Positions 23,982 to 29,035 of a stretch of 29,035 nt of DNA are shown here, piece after piece. The stretch comes from a virus. Both the position numbers and the translations under genes were made by a program. Below the pieces are notes generated by a model. It worked only from the letters and a program-made list of their open reading frames with translations. It searched no databases and was not told the DNA's origin. Numbering within the stretch: position 1 is the stretch's first letter; every line of letters starts with the position of its first letter. The DNA lies in IMG/VR virus record IMGVR_UViG_3300015360_000149, positions 1-29,035 of that record. One strand, written 5' to 3'.

Positions 23982-24118
23982 GCAGGTAGCCACAGCATTA
24001 AGCTGGTGGTCATAGATCAAAAGTATTCAGCATTGCACCGAACACTGGACTTGTTACCAAATCCGAATTGACCTTGAGGGTGGCAAACGCGCCATCTCTT
24101 AGTGCCTTATTGGTCTAA

Positions 24119-24146
24119 ACAATACCGGGCATGGAGATGCAGTCAA
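24119..24146 (-). promoter_or_regulatory. Candidate late promoter for the capsid/tail operon
   Basis: On the minus strand TTGACT (24141-24146, 5/6) is followed after 16 bp by TATTGT (24119-24124, 4/6). It lies between the terminator of the upstream operon and the capsid gene, giving a leader of about 165 nt. It is the only clear promoter-like pair in this 240-bp gap. A phage-specific late promoter cannot be excluded. Confidence 0.5.
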
Positions 24147-24165
24147 GCGCAGAATGAAAAATAAT

Positions 24166-24206
24166 GGAAATCGGCGGGCTTAAAGATTTAGCGCCGAAGC
24201 CCGCCG
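24166..24206 (-). terminator. Intrinsic terminator ending the accessory operon
   Basis: On the minus strand CGGCGGGCTT (24197-24206) pairs perfectly over 10 bp with AAGCCCGCCG (24172-24181) and is followed by ATTTCCATTATTTTTC. The first arm lies inside the last codons of the gene ending at 24188. This separates the accessory operon from the late operon. Confidence 0.75.
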
Positions 24207-24661
24207 GAAATCTCTTTCACGGGAGTTGCCGGGATGATGTTTTTGAAATCGGGCACCCAATACCGATTCATATATCCGGCAACCCCACAATAAGGGCGGT
24301 CGGTGGGAACGGTGATTTCCACCTTTTCAAAAGCATCCAGATCGAGCGCCACGAAAGGATTAAGCAGCGGGCCGACACGCACTACATTTTTTGGATGAAT
24401 GCAAAGCCCATGCAGCCATCCCGTGTTTCCATCAAGGCTGTACTTCAGAGGTCGGATTACATGAACATCCAGAAGCCAGTTCACATAACTTGGCTGACCG
24501 TCCGCGCCTTTGTGTATGCCACTATTATATCGCCCCACAAAACCATAGACGAATTTTTCATTGGTGCTGTAGCTCTTAATGAAAAACTTTGTGGTTTGTT
24601 CCGGGTTATAGCTTGGGTTGAGTACCTTCACCCAACGCTTCGGCAGCTTTGTAATGCACAT
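24188..24661 (-). CDS. Hypothetical protein, last gene of the accessory operon
   Basis: The 157-residue product (MCITKLPKRWVKVLNPSYNP and onward) starts at ATG 24661. Its Shine-Dalgarno AAAGG lies in the last codons of the exonuclease gene, whose stop is one base upstream. The sequence is rich in aromatic and basic residues (FVYGFVGRYNSGIHKG, NWLLDVHVIRPLKYSLDG, VEITVPTDRPYCGVAGYMNR) and looks like a soluble alpha/beta protein. I recognise no family. Coupling to the exonuclease suggests a linked role in DNA metabolism, but this is weak evidence. Confidence 0.7.
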   Translation of the reverse strand: MCITKLPKRWVKVLNPSYNPEQTTKFFIKSYSTNEKFVYGFVGRYNSGIHKGADGQPSYVNWLLDVHVIRPLKYSLDGNTGWLHGLCIHPKNVVRVGPLLNPFVALDLDAFEKVEITVPTDRPYCGVAGYMNRYWVPDFKNIIPATPVKEISGGLRR

Positions 24662-24662
24662 A

Positions 24663-25514
24663 TTAAAAACCTTTGCCAAAATTCGCCCACCGCTTGAAGC
24701 CAAGTTCCTTAAACAGTCCCGCCGCGCGGTGCAGCTTTATGTTTTTCACACTGTACGTCTGCCGCACGCAGGAGATCGGGGCGTCATAGCGCAAGGGAAT
24801 TAACTGCCTTGCCAGTTTGAAAGCGGGTGACAACAAACCAATACGCTCCACGTCAGAAAGCAGTGATTTGCACAGTAGAGCACGGTTGGCTGTTTTGAAT
24901 TTAGTGAGTAGCGCAACCGCACCCTTTTCTCCGATGCCAAGAGCACCTTTTACATTATCCGCAGTATCCCCCACCATGCTGAAATAATCCGTAAGTTGTG
25001 ATAACTCGATCCCATACTTTCGTTCGAGAAATTCTTTGGAAAGCACGCTGTTGGTTTGCAGGCTCAACACTCTGACCATTGGGTAGCCCGCGAGCGTGTA
25101 TAAATCTTTATCATTGCTGACTATGGTGATTTCGAGATCGCTCCACACCACGTTCTTAACCAGAGTGGCAATCAGATCGTCGGCTTCGTACCCCGGCTGC
25201 ATTAAGGTGGGAACTTGCATTATGCGCAGCAGTTCTTTTACGCGCTTGCGCTGGCGTCCGAAGCCTTTTGGTTTTGGCGGGCGCTGCCCCTTGTACGCCG
25301 GGAATAACTTGGTGCGAAATAACGTCTCACGGGGAGCATCGAAAGCCACGGCCACATAATCCAAATTGGCATCCAGCAATCTGAACAGCAGTTGGAAAAA
25401 CTCATTGACTACTTTGGTCGGCTCGCCCGATGGAGATGTAAGTTCCGGTGAACGTGAATAAAACGCTCGGTAAAGTACCGCGTTAGCATCAATAATTGCA
25501 AGTTGCTTATTCAT
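24663..25514 (-). CDS. Free-standing 5'-3' exonuclease (PolA N-terminal/FEN family)
   Basis: The product has 283 residues from ATG 25514. ATG 25538 would add eight residues not typical of the family. Conserved acidic metal ligands are visible: Asp9 (IIDANAVLYRAF), Asp59 (VAFDAPRETLFR), Glu110/Asp112/Asp113 (GYEADDLIATL), Asp135/Asp137 (SNDKDLY) and Asp183/Asp186 (GDTADNVKG). A helix-hairpin-helix GALGIGEKGAVALL follows. The basic AYKGQRPPKP segment is also intact. The enzyme removes RNA primers and flaps during replication. No polymerase domain is fused to it, as in phage T5/T7-type enzymes. The gene is coupled to its neighbours on both sides. Confidence 0.92.
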   Translation of the reverse strand: MNKQLAIIDANAVLYRAFYSRSPELTSPSGEPTKVVNEFFQLLFRLLDANLDYVAVAFDAPRETLFRTKLFPAYKGQRPPKPKGFGRQRKRVKELLRIMQVPTLMQPGYEADDLIATLVKNVVWSDLEITIVSNDKDLYTLAGYPMVRVLSLQTNSVLSKEFLERKYGIELSQLTDYFSMVGDTADNVKGALGIGEKGAVALLTKFKTANRALLCKSLLSDVERIGLLSPAFKLARQLIPLRYDAPISCVRQTYSVKNIKLHRAAGLFKELGFKRWANFGKGF

Positions 25515-25737
25515 TTGGGAAGAATCCTTTTGGCTCATGGGTTATCTCTTTCAACGCTTCCCGATCAACGCCCAAAATAGTGTAACACTCACCCGTGAGG
25601 GTTGATTGAATGCGGATGTAGCGGCATCTGGATTTTATGTACGAGCGCACGATAACCACTTTCATTCTGATGGGCAGATAGATGAGCAAGCCCGCCTTTT
25701 TTGCGTGCAGCACCCTTATGATGCGAAAAGTTCGCAT
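25507..25737 (-). CDS. Small basic hypothetical protein
   Basis: The ATG at 25737 overlaps the previous stop (TGATG), so it is preferred to a TTG at 25740. The 76-residue product begins MRTFRIIRVLHAKKAGLLIY. It is basic and beta-rich (KVVIVRSYIKSRCRYIRIQS), followed by TLTGECYTILGVDREALKEI. The strand-rich layout could be a small SH3/OB-like barrel, which is speculative. It overlaps the exonuclease start by 8 bp and may be expressed with it. Confidence 0.6.
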   Translation of the reverse strand: MRTFRIIRVLHAKKAGLLIYLPIRMKVVIVRSYIKSRCRYIRIQSTLTGECYTILGVDREALKEITHEPKGFFPNE

Positions 25738-26036
25738 CAACTTAGCCGCCTACGCTTCTTTATTGCTGAAGGCTTCTCGGAAAACCACTGCGCATAATGC
25801 TCATCCCAAACAGTAATAAGCCTAGCCATGATTTCCTCTATGCCCTCATCGTCCAGAGGAATGATTGCATCGGCGGGCAGTATCCGGGGGTCAAGCCAAT
25901 GGTGCTCTATCCACTTCTCAATAGCCTTTGACGCGGGACGCCCCATTCGTCGATCAAGACTTAAAATCAAAGTGAACAGTGCTCTTGGCGACAGCCTGCC
26001 AAGCTCTCCGCAGGGGATTCTTTTCACACTATTCAA
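25737..26036 (-). CDS. Hypothetical protein
   Basis: I place the start at TTG 26036. AAAGGAG lies eight nucleotides upstream, and the codon overlaps the HNH stop as TTGA. The in-frame GTG at 26045 has the same Shine-Dalgarno directly against it, with no spacer. The product of 99 residues is helical (SPRALFTLILSLDRRMG, KAIEKWIEHHWLDPRIL, GIEEIMARLITVWDEHYAQW) and ends in a basic KKRRRLS tail. No family is recognised. It sits in a run of overlapping small genes. Confidence 0.6.
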   Translation of the reverse strand: MNSVKRIPCGELGRLSPRALFTLILSLDRRMGRPASKAIEKWIEHHWLDPRILPADAIIPLDDEGIEEIMARLITVWDEHYAQWFSEKPSAIKKRRRLS

Positions 26037-26389
26037 AAAGGGCACTCCTTTGCTTTGAAGCTGGTGCTGTTAAATGAGTTGGCGGCTTTCGTTTCAGGCT
26101 GCATGTGGTCGGGATTCACACAACAGGGATTTTTACACAGATGATGGGCTTCCATGCCATACTCCAACGGGCCGGTGAAGGCTTGGATCGACCAACGATG
26201 CGCCCAAACCATTTTACCCTGATACCAAAATTGCCCGTATCCCTTTTTGTCTTTGTAGGCTTTCCAAAACCAGCAGCCGGTTTCCACATTCACTTTTACT
26301 TTTGAAAGAAAGCGGATGATTTCAGACGGCAGGGGGCGCTGAGTCAACGGTATCCCCGGATGCAGCCTTATTCGCCGTTTGCGTTTCAT
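26033..26389 (-). CDS. HNH endonuclease
   Basis: The 118-residue product contains the phage HNH pattern. GCWFWKAYKDKKGYGQF (38-54) and AHRWSIQAFTGPL (63-75) precede the core EAHHLCKNPCCVNPDHMQP (80-97), with His82/83, Cys85, Cys89, Cys90, Asn92 and His95. Such small proteins nick or cut DNA and often behave as homing or free-standing mobile genes in phages. Its first 68 bp overlap the 3' end of csrA in another frame. No ATG lies between its start and the conserved core, so this overlap seems real. The downstream gene is coupled by TTGA. Confidence 0.88.
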   Translation of the reverse strand: MKRKRRIRLHPGIPLTQRPLPSEIIRFLSKVKVNVETGCWFWKAYKDKKGYGQFWYQGKMVWAHRWSIQAFTGPLEYGMEAHHLCKNPCCVNPDHMQPETKAANSFNSTSFKAKECPF

Positions 26390-26570
26390 TGTTTAATCTT
26401 GCATTTCTTATGGATTCCCACACTTCAAAGCGGTAGATAGGCAGACCCTTTGGTGCGTTAATGCCAATCCGAACCTTACCCCCATCAACAGCGACCACAA
26501 CAATTTCAATGTCCCCGTCACTCGAACCAATCATAATGGACTCATCGGTGCGGCGGGTTAAAACCAACAT
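26322..26570 (-). CDS. csrA: CsrA/RsmA-type RNA-binding regulator with a C-terminal tail
   Basis: The 82-residue product starts MLVLTRRTDESIMIG and continues VRIGINAPKGLPIYRFEVW. This is a full CsrA fold including the RNA-contacting N-terminal strand (Leu4, Arg6, Arg7) and the Arg47 equivalent of E. coli Arg44. CsrA dimers bind GGA motifs in mRNA leaders and change translation and stability. A phage copy could redirect host metabolism or control phage messages. The family ends near residue 61. Here about 21 more residues (ETQTANKAASGDTVDSAPPA) are encoded exactly where the gene overlaps the HNH gene. AAAGGAG precedes the ATG, and the start overlaps the upstream gene by 29 bp. Confidence 0.92.
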   Translation of the reverse strand: MLVLTRRTDESIMIGSSDGDIEIVVVAVDGGKVRIGINAPKGLPIYRFEVWESIRNARLNNETQTANKAASGDTVDSAPPAV

Positions 26571-26949
26571 GCGATTCTCCTTTCAGTAAAGCCTCAATGC
26601 GTTGCCTGATAACCCTGTCAGCCTCATACAACCACCCGTCATAATCCCCAAGCAAATACCCCTCAGTAATGGCACGGTGCTCCTGTAAAAACATGGTTTT
26701 TTTCTCATCAGATAAATTCAACCTTTCAACCGTAACTTCAGAGAGCTTCAGATAGATCGCCAAAGCGTAACGTGCCCAAACCATCTCGTCTCGCGCATAA
26801 TTTCGATGAGGCGTATCGAGCCTTTTGGAAACGGAATCCATCCGGCGCTGTAGGCGTTCTTCCGTTGTTTCTTCAAGTGGTGAAATGAAGTCCAGCCCCA
26901 CAAGAGAGGGGTCATTCAAGGGCACGCTGTAGATTTCAAGGTCGTTCAT
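26542..26949 (-). CDS. Hypothetical helical protein
   Basis: The ATG at 26949 overlaps the 3' end of the cysteine-cluster gene by 14 bp. The longer frame up to 27057 would run far into that gene and is rejected. The 135 residues begin MNDLEIYSVPLNDPSLVGLD. They are mostly helical and charged (EETTEERLQRRMDSVSKRL, NLSDEKKTMFLQEHRAITEG, LYEADRVIRQRIEALLKG). No known motif is visible. Its end overlaps csrA by 29 bp, so the two are probably translated together. Confidence 0.65.
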   Translation of the reverse strand: MNDLEIYSVPLNDPSLVGLDFISPLEETTEERLQRRMDSVSKRLDTPHRNYARDEMVWARYALAIYLKLSEVTVERLNLSDEKKTMFLQEHRAITEGYLLGDYDGWLYEADRVIRQRIEALLKGESHVGFNPPHR

Positions 26950-27373
26950 TTTGTCTTGCTTTCTCGCGCTGAAGGTACTGCCGTAAATATGATGCGGCGT
27001 CATGGTCATCGTAAGCAAAGGTGTGAAGCGTCTCGTCACACGCACCCGTCTTACCATACTCTGCCCACAGCTTTTCTTCTCGTTTTAATGGTATGTTGAC
27101 GTTATACATCCGCTCACACACCATTCTTGGCGAGTGCCCGAACAGGCGGCAGGCAAACGGCCTGACTTCATAAATAGCACAAGTCCCTTCCTGATAGAAA
27201 GGACAGCGATAGCCCTGCTTCACGGGCACGATCTTCTTTTCCTCAATATGCGCCCGCACGCGGTCGTGCTCTGTCTTGGTTGTCAGCACGAACCCACAGC
27301 ACCCACCGCAATCAACATCACAGCGCATGTGCGGCAGCTTTATTTCTTTCATCACTGGCAGTGGAATTTGCAT
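26936..27373 (-). CDS. YkgJ-type cysteine-cluster protein
   Basis: The 145-residue product carries the CxxCxxCC-type cluster: Cys18, Cys22, Cys25 and Cys26 in RCDVDCGGCCGFV, then Cys57 (YRCPFYQEG), Cys65 (TCAIYEVRPFAC) and Cys75, with a further Cys86. This is the pattern of the YkgJ/UPF0153 family, thought to bind zinc or an iron-sulphur cluster. Its function is unknown in general, and it appears in phages and bacteria. Met8 is an alternative start at 27352. It starts 3 bp after the upstream stop. Confidence 0.85.
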   Translation of the reverse strand: MQIPLPVMKEIKLPHMRCDVDCGGCCGFVLTTKTEHDRVRAHIEEKKIVPVKQGYRCPFYQEGTCAIYEVRPFACRLFGHSPRMVCERMYNVNIPLKREEKLWAEYGKTGACDETLHTFAYDDHDAASYLRQYLQREKARQNERP

Positions 27374-27376
27374 GAT

Positions 27377-27637
27377 TTAGTGCCTCTGTTTTGATTCCGG
27401 TGGAAACGCACTTCGGCAAATAAAGTAGGCTTGCTTATAGGCTTCCCACAATTCTTCAGGCACGCCCCCACGTCGATCTGCCCAATGGTCGATTCCTGCA
27501 AGCAACTCACGCAACAGTTTTAGAGCGCCGACGTTTGGCCTGAAATGCTCACACTTCAAATGGTGTCCGTTGCCTAAAAACACATCAGTTAGATGCTCAA
27601 CGCCCCACTCCATACACTCGCACTCCATCGGCAGCAT
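27377..27637 (-). CDS. Hypothetical Cys/His-containing protein
   Basis: The 86-residue product has AAAAGGA before its ATG. It starts with ECECMEWGVEHL and contains further Cys and His residues (GNGHHLKCEHFRP). A helical second half follows (ALKLLRELLAGIDHWADRRG, PEELWEAYKQAYFICRSAF). The spaced Cys/His residues may bind zinc. Its start lies inside the 3' end of the preceding gene (41-bp overlap). Similar small Cys-containing proteins are frequent in phage early regions, but no named family is recognised. Confidence 0.65.
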   Translation of the reverse strand: MLPMECECMEWGVEHLTDVFLGNGHHLKCEHFRPNVGALKLLRELLAGIDHWADRRGGVPEELWEAYKQAYFICRSAFPPESKQRH

Positions 27638-27815
27638 GGGTTATTCCTTTTAATTGTTTGATACGGCGTGCAGTTTTGTTTTTCGCGTAACACCCATTGT
27701 ACCCGTGACGCCACTGGCAGTTGTGTGTTTTACAGTAGTGCCCTACAGAATCGAGACTGCGCTTCCGCAGACAATACCGACAATAAATCGGGCAGTCGCA
27801 TTTAGGCCGTTTCAC
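27597..27815 (-). CDS. Small Cys-rich putative zinc-binding protein
   Basis: A GTG start (GTGA overlap with the previous stop) gives 72 residues. The N-terminal half has CDC-x3-C-x2-C and later Cys and His residues (HYCKTHNCQW, GYNGC). This suggests one or two zinc-binding knuckles, and a basic segment follows (AKNKTARRIKQLKG). Nucleic-acid binding is plausible. The 3' end overlaps the next gene by 41 bp, and the last residues (THAADGVRVYGVGR) come from this overlap. No family is recognised. Confidence 0.6.
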   Translation of the reverse strand: MKRPKCDCPIYCRYCLRKRSLDSVGHYCKTHNCQWRHGYNGCYAKNKTARRIKQLKGITHAADGVRVYGVGR

Positions 27816-28057
27816 TCGGCACCACAGCCGGGTTGTAAATTGTCGTGGTTGTCGATTCTTGAAAGCAGTTCGCGCCCCGACTCTGTGATTGTGAATCTAT
27901 TTGAACCGTAATATCCCTTCCCATCGGTCAAAAAATGTTTAAGGCACAGTATTTGTGCTGGCCTGTAGCTATCGACCGCCCTCTGCGGAAAGAGAAGGCA
28001 CGCTCTCAAAAACCGTTCTTGCGGTGGAGTGATGTTGAATTTGGTTGACTTCTTCAT
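27812..28057 (-). CDS. Small hypothetical protein, possibly winged-helix
   Basis: The 81-residue product (MKKSTKFNITPPQERFLRAC and onward) is preceded by AAGG and starts in a TAATG overlap with the previous stop. Helices (PPQERFLRACLLF, YRPAQILCLKHFL) are followed by a two-strand wing-like element with GYYGSNRFTITESGRELLSR. The TITESGRELL motif is common in winged-helix DNA-binding proteins. A DNA-binding role is therefore possible but unproven. Confidence 0.6.
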   Translation of the reverse strand: MKKSTKFNITPPQERFLRACLLFPQRAVDSYRPAQILCLKHFLTDGKGYYGSNRFTITESGRELLSRIDNHDNLQPGCGAE

Positions 28058-28740
28058 TACGCAAACCTTCTTCCTGCACTATGCCACGTCGGGTCGTCAT
28101 TGCCTTTGTTTTCTGCCGCTTCAATGCTGTACTCCCAATGCTCAAGTAAATTTGAGTAGTCAACTGTGAATTCGCCTACATCTACGGTGGTCAGCCCATA
28201 GCGGCGAATTGGGAGCCAACTCGTTTCACTGTCACGCGCTTTGGCAATCAATCGCCATAACGCCCCCTTCGGTATTGAGAGGCGTGTGAACGCCACCTTT
28301 ATTAAGGCGGTTGGGGTTTTGGTCGGCGAATACTTAACCCCCTCAGTTTCAGGGGGCTTGAGCGCGGCGGTCGGCGTGTTGCGGATGTCGGTTTCGTTCG
28401 CATTAAATCGACGAATGCCCTCGCCGTATGCCTTCAGACAAAATACCAAAGCCGCTCCATCAGCGAAAACATGCACCACGGTTGCATCATGCCAATACCC
28501 TTTGTGTAGCACTTGAATCGGCTTCGTAAAATCTGCTGCTCTCATCATCACGCCTTGTTTAGGTATCGGTTGCGGGGTGTTGCGGATGTCGCGGTTGAGA
28601 TGGTCGAAAGTCACCGCGACTTCAGCGAACACAGGATGGCATACCACCACGGCTCGTTCGCTAGTAAAAAGATGTATCACCGTCGCATCGAACCAACGCC
28701 CGTTGTAAAACACCTGAATTGGCAACTTGAAATCTGTCAT
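28057..28740 (-). CDS. Protein with an internal domain duplication, unknown function
   Basis: The product has 227 residues. Two homologous blocks are obvious, at residues 4-56 and 71-123. Each runs PIQV-x4-G-x-W-x-DAT-V-x-H-x-F and ends N-x-x-DIRNTP. The short strands with a central tryptophan suggest a small SH3- or Tudor-like barrel present twice. The third part (about 135-227) is unrelated, with RLSIPKGALWRLIAKARDSE and a conserved-looking VGEFTVDYSNLLEHWEYSIE. No named family is recognised. It lies early in the leftward accessory operon. Confidence 0.7.
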   Translation of the reverse strand: MTDFKLPIQVFYNGRWFDATVIHLFTSERAVVVCHPVFAEVAVTFDHLNRDIRNTPQPIPKQGVMMRAADFTKPIQVLHKGYWHDATVVHVFADGAALVFCLKAYGEGIRRFNANETDIRNTPTAALKPPETEGVKYSPTKTPTALIKVAFTRLSIPKGALWRLIAKARDSETSWLPIRRYGLTTVDVGEFTVDYSNLLEHWEYSIEAAENKGNDDPTWHSAGRRFA

Positions 28741-28758
28741 ATTCGTTCTCTTCTCTTT

Positions 28759-29001
28759 CTAGTTTACAAGGTACGATTCCGCTTGGCTTTTCATCTTGTT
28801 TTTTGTCGCTCTCACCAGCTTTCTGATACGACGCTCAATCAGCACCTTTATGGTTATTCGACGGCAACCCTCTGCGATACATAGTGCCTCGTTCAGTAGT
28901 GCCAGATCGGTGCATTCACGAATCTTCCGCCGTGCGCAGGCGTTTGGTCTTTTGACGAGCCAATGCAACTCATCACGTCGCGGGTTTTTGATCGCTTTCA
29001 C
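28759..29001 (-). CDS. Small basic helical protein
   Basis: The GTG start at 29001 is preceded by AAGGTGG. The 80-residue product is basic and almost entirely helical: ARRKIRECTDLALLNEAL is followed by EGCRRITIKVLIERRIRKL. This is a short helix-turn-helix-like pattern that is frequent in hypothetical phage proteins. It is the first gene of the leftward run that is fully inside the window, and the operon may begin outside. No function can be given. Confidence 0.6.
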   Translation of the reverse strand: MKAIKNPRRDELHWLVKRPNACARRKIRECTDLALLNEALCIAEGCRRITIKVLIERRIRKLVRATKNKMKSQAESYLVN

Positions 29002-29035
29002 TTCGCACCACCTTCGGAATTGTCTCCTGATCGAA

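Overview
This window looks like about 29 kb of a tailed double-stranded DNA phage (or prophage) genome of siphovirus type. Almost everything between 2254 and 29001 is transcribed leftward (minus strand). A small set of membrane-protein genes (937-2064) runs rightward, and one gene runs off the left edge on the minus strand. The host cannot be fixed from the sequence. Shine-Dalgarno sites of AAGGAG type and sigma70-like promoters point to a bacterium of proteobacterial type. The tail-tip gene order (tape measure, DUF2460, DUF2163, NlpC/P60, large tip protein) is the order known from the Rhodobacter gene transfer agent and its siphophage relatives. No terminase, portal, protease, integrase, polymerase or endolysin gene is visible, so the rest of the genome lies outside the window.

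Layout in order of transcription, right to left. (1) 29001-24188 is a tightly packed accessory or early operon of small genes, many joined by 1-4 bp start/stop overlaps. It encodes a protein with a duplicated domain, Cys-rich small proteins, a YkgJ-type cysteine-cluster protein, a CsrA homologue, an HNH endonuclease and a free-standing PolA-type 5'-3' exonuclease. It ends in a strong hairpin terminator (24172-24206). (2) A promoter (24119-24146) then starts the late operon: P22-type major capsid protein, an attenuating terminator, a lipoprotein-like membrane protein, and a 5.9 kb cassette of likely receptor-binding proteins (a 1137-residue fibre, a coiled-coil protein, a glycine-rich adhesin-like protein and a beta-helix-like protein). 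(3) Head-tail connector, neck, tail-terminator and tail-tube genes follow (16308-13079). (4) The tail assembly chaperones come next, with a G/GT-type programmed -1 frameshift (slippery GGGAAAC), then the tape measure. (5) The tail tip follows: two DUF2460 proteins (one with a C-terminal extension of about 390 residues), DUF2163, NlpC/P60, the tip/hub protein, a DUF2793 protein and a small coiled-coil protein. (6) The plus-strand genes converge on this operon and are closed by an intrinsic terminator at 2201-2240.

The left 0.9 kb is a largely non-coding control region. It carries a near-consensus leftward promoter, three perfect tandem copies of a 19-bp palindromic unit plus two further half-sites, and a separate perfect operator-like palindrome in front of the rightward genes. 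The 9-mer half-site ATTATGCGC recurs at six dispersed places, more than expected by chance. This suggests a DNA-binding protein with a clustered main site and scattered secondary sites. It and the extended DUF2460 protein are the most novel-looking features here.
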